Assembly: GCA_964387775.1 (NCBI GenBank) | Contig: CAYLZO010000054.1 | Location: 1-23,584, forward strand | From: CAYLZO01 sp964387775 | Lineage (GTDB): Bacteria > Chloroflexota > Anaerolineae > JAAYZQ01 | DNA length: 23,584 nucleotides | Direction of reading: 5' to 3' | In this document: positions 1 through 7,329 of the stretch, piece by piece | How the letters are laid out: the number at the start of each line of letters is the position of its first letter | Position numbering within the stretch: position 1 is the first letter of the stretch | The notes under the pieces: model-generated | What the model saw: only the letters and a program-made list of their open reading frames with translations | Databases searched by the model: none | What the model was told of the DNA's origin: nothing | Position numbers and translations under genes: made by a program

Positions 1-348
1 GTCGATCAGATGGGCCGTGATGCGCCCGATGAGGGCGTTGGTCTCAACATAGGCCACAGCCCACTCGCGGGCCACCTGCTCCCGGTGCCGGGCGTTGGCC
101 TCGACCACCCAGGGGGCGAAGGGCAGGAAGAACGAGACGACCGAGCGCGCCCCTGGCAGCAGGTCGGCGGGCAGAAGGTGGCTCGGCTCGGTGACGCGGC
201 GCAGGTCGGCAAAACGTGGATCGCCGGCAGCGGCAAAGGCGACCAGCGGCCGGCGATACTCGGTCTCGGTTTGGGCCTCGGCCACCAGCCGGCGGACGGC
301 GCTGGTGACGAACTCGGCGAGCGCTTGCGGGTTCACGATGATGCCCAC
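1..348 (-). CDS. N-terminal part of a QueG-like 4Fe-4S protein (runs off the window)
   Basis: Only the first 116 codons are visible; the gene continues past base 1. I chose the GTG at 348, which opens just after the palindrome that follows the cyclodeaminase gene; an in-frame GTG at 336 is the alternative, and neither has a strong ribosome site. The visible protein has an early phrase DPRFADLRRV, then a GARSVVSFFLPF strand and REWAVAYVETNALIG. These resemble the N-terminal domain of epoxyqueuosine-reductase-like (QueG-type) double [4Fe-4S] proteins, often annotated beside corrinoid methyltransferases. The cysteine clusters that would prove this lie outside the window. In context it could be the electron donor that reduces Co(II) corrinoid, but that is inference. 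Family assignment is by remembered resemblance only. Confidence 0.5.
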   Translation of the reverse strand, partial: MGIIVNPQALAEFVTSAVRRLVAEAQTETEYRRPLVAFAAAGDPRFADLRRVTEPSHLLPADLLPGARSVVSFFLPFAPWVVEANARHREQVAREWAVAYVETNALIGRITAHLID

Positions 349-356
349 CTGTCGTG

Positions 357-380
357 GGGCAAGTTTCTAACTTGCCCTAC
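357..380. repeat. GGGCAAGTT palindrome (family P, copy 1)
   Basis: Perfect 9-bp inverted arms, GGGCAAGTT and AACTTGCCC, separated by TCT. The sequence extends to a GTAG-type end that contains the TAG stop of the cyclodeaminase gene. The same family recurs at 1381, 10416 and 21752. Confidence 0.85.
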
Positions 381-1354
381 AGGGGCAGCCAGGTGCCGAT
401 GCCCTTTTCGACGGCGCGTTGATAGAGCAGCGGCGCGACGGCCATGTCGTCCAGGGCCAGGCCCAGGTTGGCGGTCATGGTCCGCTCCCGGGGCGTCTCG
501 CGGCCCGGCTTCTGGCCCGTAACCAGCTCGCCCAGGTCGGCGTGGACGGGCGGGATGCCCTGGAAGTAGCCAACGCTCTGGTAGTAGCGCAGTTGGGCGT
601 GGTCGTCGGTGCAGAACTTGTCGGCCTCCTGCATGGCCGCCGGCTGCCAGTAGGAGTCGAAATCGACCAGCGAGGCAAAGGCCCCGGCGTCCAGCCAGCC
701 GGCCTGGATGGTGGCGTGGGGTTTCTTGAGGATCGGCCCGGCGGTGACGACCAGGTCGCAGCCGCTGACGGCCTGGCGGGGCGCGTCTACCACGACGACC
801 TCCAGGCCAAAGCGGGCGCGGATCTCTTCGGCGTAACACTGGGCGGCCTTGTTGTCCACGTCGTAGGCCAGCACCCGCTCCAGGGGAAAGAGGACGTCCA
901 GCGCCTCGACGTTGGTCCGGCCCTGGACGCCGCAGCCCAGCACGCCGACGACGGACGATTCGGGCTGGGCCAGGTACTTGGCCGCGACCGCCGTCGCCGC
1001 GCCGGTGCGTTTGCCCGTGATCCACACGCAGTCCATCACGGCCAGGGGCAGGCCGGTCTCGACGTCGTTGAAAATCAGCAGGCCGGTGATGTAGGGCAGG
1101 CCGCGCTTGGGATTACCGGGAAAGCCGCTGACCCACTTGACCCCGGCCGAGTTCAGGGCCGGGATGCAGGCCGGCATGGCGTGGATGAAATTGTCGCCGC
1201 CGCCAGGGTGGATGCCGGGCTTGGGCGGCATCTCGACGCGGCCCTCGCCCTTCTCGCGGAAGGCGGTTTCCAGGGCCTCGACGACCTCGGCCATGGTCAC
1301 GCCTACGGCCTCGACGTCGGCCTGGGAGAGATAAAGTAGCTGGTTTTGGGACAT
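377..1354 (-). CDS. Ornithine cyclodeaminase / mu-crystallin family protein
   Basis: A 325-residue protein, the usual length of this NAD(P)-binding family, which includes ornithine cyclodeaminase, alanine dehydrogenase and imine (pyrroline-2-carboxylate type) reductases. The start at MSQNQLLYLS has an AAGGAG ribosome site. Upstream in-frame codons run back into the palindrome and the GntR gene and were rejected. The Rossmann motif GCGVQG lies at 140-145. K73 in VKWVSGFPGN and R116 in KRTGAATA occupy positions typical of the substrate-binding Lys and Arg of the family. It follows the GntR gene by 55 bases, so the two are probably co-transcribed. In a methylamine/betaine locus it may reduce an imine or release ammonia from a demethylated product; the substrate cannot be read from the sequence. 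Confidence 0.88.
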   Translation of the reverse strand: MSQNQLLYLSQADVEAVGVTMAEVVEALETAFREKGEGRVEMPPKPGIHPGGGDNFIHAMPACIPALNSAGVKWVSGFPGNPKRGLPYITGLLIFNDVETGLPLAVMDCVWITGKRTGAATAVAAKYLAQPESSVVGVLGCGVQGRTNVEALDVLFPLERVLAYDVDNKAAQCYAEEIRARFGLEVVVVDAPRQAVSGCDLVVTAGPILKKPHATIQAGWLDAGAFASLVDFDSYWQPAAMQEADKFCTDDHAQLRYYQSVGYFQGIPPVHADLGELVTGQKPGRETPRERTMTANLGLALDDMAVAPLLYQRAVEKGIGTWLPL

Positions 1355-1380
1355 GGTTCGCTCCTTCGTCAAAACAAGTA

Positions 1381-1401
1381 GGGCAAAATGCCATTTTGCC
1401 C
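1381..1401. repeat. GGGCAAAATG palindrome (family P, copy 2)
   Basis: Perfect 10-bp arms around a single central C, in the gap between the GntR gene and the cyclodeaminase gene. The outer GTA on the left matches the other copies. It starts 8 bases after the GntR stop codon on the minus strand. Confidence 0.85.
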
Positions 1402-1409
1402 TGCAAAGG

Positions 1410-2054
1410 TTATTCTTCTTCCAGCACCTGGCGTACCTGGGCGTAGAAGGCCAGGACGTGCTCACGCATGATGGCCTCGGCCCGGTCGCCGTCGCCGGTC
1501 TCGATGGCTTCTACCAGCTCCAGGTGTTTTTCGACGGCCGACGGCAAGAAACCCAGGCGCGGCAGGGCCAGATACCAGAGCCGTTGCGACAGGCCAAAGA
1601 GCCGCTCCAGCGAGTCGGCCAGGTATTTGTTGTGGGCCGCCCGGGCGACCGCCTGGTGGAAGCGGTGGTCTACGTCGAAGAGGCGGCGCTTGTCATCGGC
1701 GGGGGTGTTGGCCTGCTCCTGGCGCAAGGCTTCGAGCACGACCAGGTCGTCGTCGCTGGCGCGCTGGGCGGCCAGCCGGGCGCTGAGTCCCTCCAGCGTG
1801 AGGCGCATCTCGCTGAGCTGCTCCAGGTCGGGCACGTTGACGTCGGCCACGTAGAGACCGTGGCGCGGGGTGATGACCACCAGGTTGTCGTGGACCAGCA
1901 GCTTGAGCGCCTCGCGCACGGGCGCCAGGCCCATCTCCAGCTCTGCGGCCAACTCCTGCTCGTTCAGGGGCGCGCCCGGCTCCAATTCCAACGTCGTGAT
2001 CCGCTCCCGGATCCGTTCGTAGGCGCGTTTGGTATCGACTCGTTCCAATTCCAT
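1410..2054 (-). CDS. GntR-family regulator, FCD (FadR/VanR-type) ligand domain
   Basis: A 214-residue transcription factor. The winged helix-turn-helix spans about residues 7-72, with PVREAL at 45-50 and the wing ITPRHGLYVAD at 61-71. The all-helical FCD domain fills about 80-205. Candidate metal/ligand residues of that domain are D129, H133, H177 and H199. The start MELERVD has GGGAG upstream. An in-frame extension reaches back to about 2234 through low-complexity sequence and was not used. FCD regulators usually sense small carboxylates or amino acids and repress nearby catabolic genes. It lies between the ASKHA ATPase and the cyclodeaminase, so it probably controls that group. A paralog sits at 22722-23345. 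The gap upstream (2055-2371) holds one dispersed repeat and no other gene I can support. Confidence 0.9.
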   Translation of the reverse strand: MELERVDTKRAYERIRERITTLELEPGAPLNEQELAAELEMGLAPVREALKLLVHDNLVVITPRHGLYVADVNVPDLEQLSEMRLTLEGLSARLAAQRASDDDLVVLEALRQEQANTPADDKRRLFDVDHRFHQAVARAAHNKYLADSLERLFGLSQRLWYLALPRLGFLPSAVEKHLELVEAIETGDGDRAEAIMREHVLAFYAQVRQVLEEE

Positions 2055-2236
2055 ATACACTCTCCCAAAATAGTCGGGGGCCGTGGGCAGCGAGCCCTGG
2101 AGACAACTGGGCATCCGCCGTCGCGGCAGGGCGGGGTGGGGCAGCGACTCGGCGCGCACCGCCTCACCCCTCGTTCTTGGCTTCTTCATACTTTCCGTTC
2201 CTGCGGTCTCGTTATGCAATAACACCGATTCCACTT

Positions 2237-2356
2237 TGTCATCGCGAGCCGCCCAAAAGGCGGCGAAGCGATCCCCGGTAGTGTGCCGGAGACTGCTTCC
2301 CTGGCCTGACCGCCCAGGACAGGCGTCGCTCGCTGCGCTCGCTCCTCGCAGTGACA
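2237..2356. repeat. TGTCATTGCGAG element (family T, copy A)
   Basis: An imperfect palindrome of 120 bp with ends TGTCATCGCGAG and CTCGCAGTGACA. It belongs to the same family as the elements at 8075, 11224 and 13560 but has the most diverged ends. Internally it shares ACTGCTTCCCTGGCCTGACC-like and CAGGACAGGC blocks with copies C and D. It fills the gap between the ASKHA ATPase and the GntR gene. Confidence 0.75.
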
Positions 2357-2371
2357 GGCGTACTCCGGTAG

Positions 2372-4399
2372 CTAGCGCGTCAGGCGCGGGTTGCCGATGG
2401 CCTTGGCCCGGATGCGGTAGGTGTCCAGGCCGTCGGTTTGCTCCTCCACCGTCACCTCGGGGTTGTCGGCCCCGGAGCGGATAGCGGCGCCCAGGGCGCG
2501 CTCCCGGCTCAGCTCGCGGGCGTGGGCCAGGGCGTCGGCCAGCTCCTCGAACTCGTGGCGCTCGTCGTGGGCCTGGACGTAGTAGCCAAAGACCTCCAGG
2601 CCGTCCCTGGACAGCTTGGGATAGACCAGCAGCTCCTCCTCGACCATGACGCTGCCGGCGATGGCGCCCACGGCGTTGGCCACCCCGTGATGCTCGGGCA
2701 GGATCAGCTCGGTGTGCAGCGCCTCGGCCACGGCGGGAAGAAAGATGCCGGCCGGCGCGCCGATGCCGATGATGGGCGGGCGCAGGCGGAAGATCGTCTC
2801 CAGGTGGGGGTGGGCGGGGTAGAGGCTGTTGTAAAAGAACCAGCGGCCCGCGTCGTCGTCCTCGCCGCCCAGCGAGCGCTGCCGGTCGCGCAGCTCCAGC
2901 GGCTTTTCGCTCAGGAAAACGACCACGGCGTGGGCGATTTTTTCACTCATCTGGGTCCAGACCTGCCGGCGCAGCTCGTCGGGGTCCTTGAAGTGAAACT
3001 GGCAGAACACGCGCCAGGCGTGGCTCGACGCCTCGGTGTCCCAGACCTCGTAGCGGCCCTCGATGTGCATCAGGTCGGTGGCGGTCAGGCCGGCTTTGCC
3101 CACGATCTCCTGGCGCATCAACTCGCTCACGCCGACCTGGGCGGCGTGCAGCACGCCCAGGTGCTTGAGGATGTCGGGCACCGGGCGCGGGCCGTCACGC
3201 AGGTGCTCGGCCAGGTCGCGCTCGCGCTGGCTCTTGATCTGGCCTTCGTCGGGATCTCGCAGCAGGAACCAGTACTCCAGCCAGTCGGGCGTGGCCTGCG
3301 ACCAGGTGCGCATGGCGAGGGCCTTGAGCTGCTTGCCCACGCGGGGAAAGCGGTGGGACAGGGTTGCCAGGGGCGTCACCCGCTCGGGGCCGACGACGAT
3401 CTCTTTTTCGTGGCCCCAGGTGACGTGGCTGTCGCCACCCAGCGCAATCGACAGCAGGTTGGCGGCCTTGACCGAGGTCTTGTAGTCGCTGACGGTCGCC
3501 CCCTCCTCGCTGACCGTCACCTGGCCGTCCTGGATGAGGGCGACGTCGGTGGTCGTGCCGCCCACGTCCAGAATAAGCGCCTCATCCAGGCGCGACAGGA
3601 AGCGCCCGCCGATGGCGCTGGCCGCCGGGCCGGAGTGGATCGTCTCGACGGGGGTGCGAGCGGCGAACTCGTCGCTCATCAGCGTGCCGTCGCCGCGCAC
3701 GACCATGAGTGGCGCGTCGATGTGGCGGCGCTCCATGGCCCGCCGCACGGCGATGACAAAGTCCTGGAGCACGGCCAGCAGCGAGGCGTTGAGGGCCGCC
3801 GTCGTCGCCCGCTCCACCGAGCCCAGCCGGGTGGAGAGCTGGTGGCCGAGCACCACGGGCAGGTCGCAGATGCTCGAAATGGCCTTGTAGGCCCGCTGCT
3901 CGTGCTCGGGGTTGAGCGGGCTGAAATAGGCCGAGACGGCCAGGGCGTCCACCTGGCCCTTGATCTCGTTGACCTTGGCCAGGATGGCGGGCAGGTCGAG
4001 CGCTTTTCTCTCGCGGCCGTAGAGGTCGTGGCCGCCGTCGAAAAAGTAATAGTTCGGCGTGGCAAACCGCTCGGCCATTTTGAACTTGTCGATCAGGTCC
4101 CGGTCGTAGCCGACGAGCAGCAGGGCGACGCGCTTGCCGCGAACCGAAGGTTCGGCGCCCTCGGCGATGGCGTTGGTGGCCAGCGTCGTCGAGATGGAGA
4201 CCATCTTGATGGCCGCCGGGTCGTCGATGTGGATGCCCTCGATGACGTTTTCGATGCCGATGGAAAAGTCGCGCTTGGTGGTCAGGCTTTTGTGGGCGGC
4301 CAGGACCCGCCGCGTCTCGTATTCCAGCAGCACGCCGTCGGTGTAGGTGCCGCCGGTGTCGATGCCCAGGACTAGGTTGGGCTGTGAGTCGGTTTCCAA
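2372..4399 (-). CDS. Hydantoinase/oxoprolinase-family (HyuA-like) ASKHA ATPase
   Basis: A 675-residue protein starting at TTG 4399, which has GAGAGGT about 7 bases upstream and runs straight into the conserved N-terminus. Phosphate-1 loop GIDTGGTYTDG lies at 12-22 and phosphate-2 loop LDVGGTTTD at 277-285. GDGTLMS at 236-242 and HSGPAASAIGG at 255-265 are family hallmarks. HyuA-type proteins normally use ATP to open hydantoin or 5-oxoproline rings with a HyuB partner; no HyuB gene is present here. The ASKHA fold is shared with the ATPase part of corrinoid-reactivating RamA proteins. In this B12-methyltransferase locus, with an iron-sulfur protein downstream, corrinoid reactivation is a reasonable alternative role. 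An N-methylhydantoin or creatinine route feeding the FAD oxidoreductase is another. Family is certain, function is not. Confidence 0.85.
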   Translation of the reverse strand: METDSQPNLVLGIDTGGTYTDGVLLEYETRRVLAAHKSLTTKRDFSIGIENVIEGIHIDDPAAIKMVSISTTLATNAIAEGAEPSVRGKRVALLLVGYDRDLIDKFKMAERFATPNYYFFDGGHDLYGRERKALDLPAILAKVNEIKGQVDALAVSAYFSPLNPEHEQRAYKAISSICDLPVVLGHQLSTRLGSVERATTAALNASLLAVLQDFVIAVRRAMERRHIDAPLMVVRGDGTLMSDEFAARTPVETIHSGPAASAIGGRFLSRLDEALILDVGGTTTDVALIQDGQVTVSEEGATVSDYKTSVKAANLLSIALGGDSHVTWGHEKEIVVGPERVTPLATLSHRFPRVGKQLKALAMRTWSQATPDWLEYWFLLRDPDEGQIKSQRERDLAEHLRDGPRPVPDILKHLGVLHAAQVGVSELMRQEIVGKAGLTATDLMHIEGRYEVWDTEASSHAWRVFCQFHFKDPDELRRQVWTQMSEKIAHAVVVFLSEKPLELRDRQRSLGGEDDDAGRWFFYNSLYPAHPHLETIFRLRPPIIGIGAPAGIFLPAVAEALHTELILPEHHGVANAVGAIAGSVMVEEELLVYPKLSRDGLEVFGYYVQAHDERHEFEELADALAHARELSRERALGAAIRSGADNPEVTVEEQTDGLDTYRIRAKAIGNPRLTR

Positions 4400-4438
4400 G
4401 GTGCTACCTCTCGATTGCTTACTTCAATGGACACTTGA

Positions 4439-4696
4439 CTACCATGTCTCATTGCCCACTGCCGGTCCAGTCTCGATTTCCTGGTGTAGGTTGTCTTCAT
4501 CTACCAGTGCAATCAGGGAGTCCAGCGTCCACTCCTCGTCAGCAGTCGCTTCTGCGGCCAGCCGTTCTGCTTGTCGGCGCAAGAAATACTTTAGCGCGGC
4601 TACCTCCTCTGGATCACGGGGGCCATCGTAGGCAGCATTCAGGGCTTCGAGCAGTTCTTGGTTGTCGCGCCACTGGCTGTCGCTTGGTTTCTCCAT
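4439..4696 (-). CDS. Small antitoxin-like protein with a MazE-type C-terminal tail
   Basis: An 85-residue acidic protein. The start MEKPSDSQW was chosen because the next ATG upstream (4711) falls between the -10 box and the expected transcription start. The tail NLHQEIETGPAVGNETW closely parallels the toxin-binding tail of E. coli MazE (NLHENIDWGEPKDKEVW, from memory). The N-terminal half, rich in E, A and L (residues 5-50), lacks the usual AbrB/MazE DNA-binding sequence and looks helical. No toxin gene is adjacent: the ASKHA ATPase starts 39 bases downstream, and upstream there is only an intergenic repeat. It may be an orphan antitoxin or the antitoxin of an unlinked toxin. It has its own strong promoter at 4713-4741. 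Confidence 0.65.
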   Translation of the reverse strand: MEKPSDSQWRDNQELLEALNAAYDGPRDPEEVAALKYFLRRQAERLAAEATADEEWTLDSLIALVDEDNLHQEIETGPAVGNETW

Positions 4697-4712
4697 CTTG
4701 CTTTCCACCATG

Positions 4713-4741
4713 AATATAGCCCAAGGATCGGCCTTTGTCAA
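4713..4741 (-). promoter_or_regulatory. Sigma-70-type promoter for the antitoxin-like gene
   Basis: On the minus strand, TTGACA (4741-4736) is followed by exactly 17 bases and then TATATT (4718-4713). The expected start is near 4706, only about 10 bases before the chosen ATG, leaving a very short leader containing GGAAAG. Transcripts could continue into the ASKHA gene. Confidence 0.75.
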
Positions 4742-4768
4742 CACCTTGAGGCAATCGGGAGGTGACTC

Positions 4769-4889
4769 AGACCTGACACCGGAACGGCAGCGGTACTCTG
4801 CAGGTCCCAGGAACAGGTTTGTCGAGGAACCGGTTTGTCATGCCTAGAACTTGGGTGTGCGTCCGGGGTTCCAAGGACCTGTCAGGTCT
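4769..4889. repeat. AGACCTGACA inverted repeat, wide copy (family A)
   Basis: Perfect 10-bp arms, AGACCTGACA (4769-4778) and TGTCAGGTCT (4880-4889), enclose about 100 bp with further short GGAAC/GGTTTGTC repeats. The same arms form a tight palindrome at 5709-5747. The right arm overlaps the TGA stop of the remnant reading frame at 4889. I see no gene inside. Confidence 0.7.
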
Positions 4890-5045
4890 CATTTTGACAA
4901 CTTGATGACGACGTCCGCCGGCAAGGCCAGCCCGGCCTCGACTTCGATGGTCTTGTGGATGCCCGCCGGCACCGGGCAAGCGGTGTGGGAGCAGTGTTCG
5001 GCCCTCAGCTTGAGAGTCCGCTTGAGAACGCCGATTGTGTGCGTG
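4889..5045 (-). pseudogene. C-terminal remnant of an unidentified protein
   Basis: An open frame ends at TGA 4889-4891 and encodes KLRAEHCSHTACPVPAG followed by a strand-like stretch ending LPADVVIKLSK. It has protein-like composition, with GC-rich third positions and alternating hydrophobic residues. There is no plausible start codon with a ribosome site; upstream the frame overlaps the end of the lipoprotein gene in another register. Its stop abuts a palindrome, as the ends of intact genes in this window do. I read it as the 3' end of a gene whose front was lost, possibly when the lipoprotein cassette arrived. I do not recognise the family; the HCxHxxC pattern could be metal binding. Confidence 0.3.
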
Positions 5046-5450
5046 CTACTGCACCGTGAATTCGAGCGTACGATCCAGCTCACCGTTGAGGTAAAGATCC
5101 ACTTTATAGGTTCCGCTGGGCCACAGACTGCTGTTGCTCAACTCAAATTGAAGGTTCCCGCTTCCGCTGGTCAGATCTGTCTCGTCAATAAAGGTGTTGG
5201 GTTCCACTCCTTCCGCCTGGACGGCGGTCCAACTTGCCTTGACGGTGGTGTCGTCGGGCGCGTTCGCCAGTTCTACCACGCAGTAGAAAACGTCATCTGG
5301 AGCAAATACGGTTGTCGGTTGGTTTCCCTCAGGGTCCTTGGCCATCTTGGCCTCTTTGATGTTGGCCGTGCTGGCGCTGAATTCACACGCGAACATGGAC
5401 AACATCACCACTGCTATGACGAATCCGATCTGCAGTTTGTGCTTTTTCAT
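5046..5450 (-). CDS. Small secreted lipoprotein, unknown function
   Basis: A 134-residue protein with a short charged start (MKKHK), a hydrophobic stretch (residues 8-20) and a lipobox ending at C22 (LSMFAC), so it should be a lipid-anchored surface protein. The mature part has FAPDDVFYCVVELANAPDD and a C-terminal YKVDLYLNGELDRTLEF, typical of a beta-sandwich. From memory, similar lipoproteins are common in Anaerolineae-like genomes, where their role is unknown. The start is fixed by AGGAGG eight bases upstream. A good promoter lies at 5510-5538, so the gene is an independent unit between the MttB-1 operon and the antitoxin gene. AGACCTGACA palindromes lie on both sides. Confidence 0.85.
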   Translation of the reverse strand: MKKHKLQIGFVIAVVMLSMFACEFSASTANIKEAKMAKDPEGNQPTTVFAPDDVFYCVVELANAPDDTTVKASWTAVQAEGVEPNTFIDETDLTSGSGNLQFELSNSSLWPSGTYKVDLYLNGELDRTLEFTVQ

Positions 5451-5509
5451 CTTGCTTTCCTCCTAAATCAGATGTGAGATTGTTGGATTGCAGAAAACTA
5501 CCGGTCAAA

Positions 5510-5538
5510 ATTATAGCACATTGGGGACGTTTCCACAA
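5510..5538 (-). promoter_or_regulatory. Extended -10 promoter for the lipoprotein gene
   Basis: On the minus strand, TTGTGG (5538-5533), 17 bases, then TATAAT (5515-5510) preceded by TGC, which makes an extended -10. It is followed by a leader of about 50 bases and AGGAGG before the lipoprotein ATG. The rest of the 5451-5753 gap holds a palindrome at 5709-5747 and a 7-bp GTCTCCC/GGGAGAC inverted repeat near 5660-5695; I see no gene there. Confidence 0.75.
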
Positions 5539-5708
5539 GCTGTTCCCAACAGGCTGAACGAGGATCCATTACCCGATACGGGAGCCAAAGACAGTCCTGC
5601 AGAATTGCTGGGCCGCTGAGACTGTTGACCACCATGGTCAAACGAGAGACGAGGAAGTCTCCCAACCGAGGCGCCATTGACCCGGCCGGGAGACCTCAGA
5701 CACATGCT

Positions 5709-5747
5709 AGACCTGACAGGTTCGCGGAACGTGAACCTGTCAGGTCT
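5709..5747. repeat. AGACCTGACAGGTTC palindrome (family A, tight copy)
   Basis: Perfect 15-bp arms around a 9-base loop, six bases beyond the stop of MttB paralog 1. It would form a strong RNA hairpin at the 3' end of the methyltransferase operon. There is no U-tract, so it is more likely a transcript-end stabiliser than a classic terminator. Confidence 0.85.
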
Positions 5748-5753
5748 GATGGC

Positions 5754-7239
5754 CTAGCCAAAGATGTCAAAGTCGAGCTCTTCGTCCTTGTGGCGCTCGT
5801 CGGCCAGCTCGCAGACGCGCTTTAGCGCGTTGACCATCTTTTCGTCCATGAGCGGCTCGGTCTCGGTCTCCAGGATCTCGACCACCTTCTCGTGGACCCG
5901 CTCGCGGTAGGTCTTGGAGCCGGCGGCTTCCCAGTTCTCCCAGTTCAGCCGGTCGGTCAGCGTCGGCCGCCAGATCTCGGTCTTGAAGCGGGTGTAGGTG
6001 TGGTCGTGGTCCAAAAAGTGGCCGCCGGGGCCGACATCGTTCATCACGTCCAGCGCCCGGCTGTCGTCGGTGACGGGCACGCCGCGCAGGATGCGCTTCA
6101 CCCGGTCGATNNNNNNNNNNCGCCGAGCTGGTCAGTCCCTGCTCCAGGTAGCCGACGTCGTGGATCATGTTGCCGCCGATGAGGGCCGCGGTGGTGATGT
6201 TCATCGTCGCTTCCAGGGCGGCCTGCTCGTCGAACATCTTGGCGTCGGAGCAGCCAGCGGTCTCGTACTCGGGCACGCCCAGCCACTTGGTGATGTCGGT
6301 GTAGGCCGCGCTGAGCAGCGCCATCTCGGGCGAGCCGTAGCAGTAAACCGTCGTCTGCATGTCCATGTTGGACATGAGCCCGCCGATGATGAGCGGCGCG
6401 CCCGGCTTGCGGATCTGGCTGAGGACGATGCCGAAGAGGCTCTCGGTCAGCGCCTGGACGGCGGTGCCGGCCAGGGTGCAGGGTGCGGTGGCGCCCGCCA
6501 GCGGGCAGGGCGTGTAGACGAACGGAATCTCGTGGTCGCTGGCAAAGAGCAGCTTTTGGACCACCTCTTCCGAGTGGCTCAGGGGCGAGACCGGCTCGAT
6601 GTAGAGCGAAAAGATCGGCCCCTTGCGCCATTCGTCCTTGCCGCCGACGCGGATGTAGGCCATTTCGAGCTGGTCCTTCAGCCCGTCGATGTCCACGGCG
6701 GTAATGTTGATCGGCTTGTTGGTGCCTTCGAGCATGGCCAGGTACTGCCAGCGGTCGTAGGTGCCCACCTGTACGTCCTGGACGATGCCCAGCGACATGT
6801 GAAAGTCGATGTTGGGCAGCGCCTGGGCGATCTTGGCAAAGTTGACGACGTCCTTGTAGGTGGCCCGCCGCCGCTCGCCGCTGTAGGGATCGATGGTAAA
6901 GGGCGTGTCCGACCCGGCGCCAAAGTAGAGCGAGTCCTTGTAGAGCTCCATCTTGTGCTTGCGGTCGGGGCCGATGACGACGACTTTGCGCGGCAGGGTG
7001 GCCAGCGCCTTGTCCACCAGCCAGGGCGGGATCTTGACCAGGGCGTTGTCGTCCTGCTTGTCCTCGACGATGGCGCCGCCCTCGTAGGCCACCTGCACGC
7101 CTTCCTCGTCATAGACGCGCACGCCGGTTTCGTACAGCACCGTCAGGGCCGAGTAGTAGATCGCCTCGATCTCGTCTTCGGTCAGCACCTGGAAGGTCGG
7201 CGTGGCGTTCACTTGGTAGTTCGTTTTTCGTACTTGCAT
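5754..7239 (-). CDS. MttB-superfamily corrinoid methyltransferase, paralog 1 (interrupted by an N gap)
   Basis: A trimethylamine-methyltransferase-family protein (COG5598) that moves a methyl group from a methylated amine to a corrinoid protein. The start MQVRKTNYQV has GGAGAG upstream; extra in-frame codons run into repeat DNA. Residues 1-373 read cleanly, with TPCPLAGATAP at 243-253, GCSDAKMFDEQA at 329-340 and HDVGYLEQG at 360-368. Then ten Ns interrupt the gene, and the last 118 residues (from IDRVKRILRG) continue in a frame that fits a gap of 3n bases. Alignment with paralog 2 predicts nine missing residues, giving about 500 in all. There is no in-frame TAG in the sequenced part, so it is a non-pyrrolysine member, like glycine, proline or carnitine betaine demethylases. 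It lies downstream of DUF1638 and corrinoid protein 1. Confidence 0.9.
6111..6120. other. Assembly gap (10 N) inside MttB paralog 1
   Basis: Ten Ns of placeholder length. The coding frames on both sides fit each other only if the true gap is a multiple of three. Comparison with paralog 2 (residues 368-376) predicts about 27 bases. The apparent frameshift is therefore an artefact. Confidence 0.9.
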
Positions 7240-7253
7240 GGTTTCTCTCCTAT

Positions 7254-7327
7254 ACGTATTCCGTATTCCGTATTTCGTATTCCGTATGGCCGCAGGGCGG
7301 TTTACGCAATACGCAGTACGCAATACG
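7254..7327. repeat. CGTATTCC tandem and inverted repeat
   Basis: Four tandem CGTATTCC-like units (7255-7287) face ACGCAATACGCAGTACGCAATACG-type inverse units (7313-7327). Together they make a long imperfect hairpin that fills the gap between the DUF1638 gene and MttB paralog 1. There is no spacer structure, so it is not a CRISPR array. Confidence 0.75.
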
Positions 7328-7329
7328 AC

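Noticed and set aside
2055..2236. N-terminal extension of the GntR regulator at 1410
   Set aside because: The in-frame extension is proline- and arginine-rich, has no homology to the winged-helix N-terminus, and a good GGGAG site precedes the ATG at 2054.
2438..4375. A 645-codon open frame on the plus strand
   Set aside because: It is antisense to the ASKHA ATPase, whose motifs are clear. GC-rich codon use on the minus strand keeps the opposite frame open. The translation is rich in H, Q, D and V with no family motif.
5754..7239. A frameshifted MttB pseudogene
   Set aside because: The frame change occurs exactly at the ten Ns. The sequence on both sides is well conserved, so it is an assembly gap.
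7254..7327. CRISPR array from the CGTATTCC tandem units
   Set aside because: The units are about 8 bp, without unique spacers, and the second half is the inverse of the first. It is a palindromic repeat.
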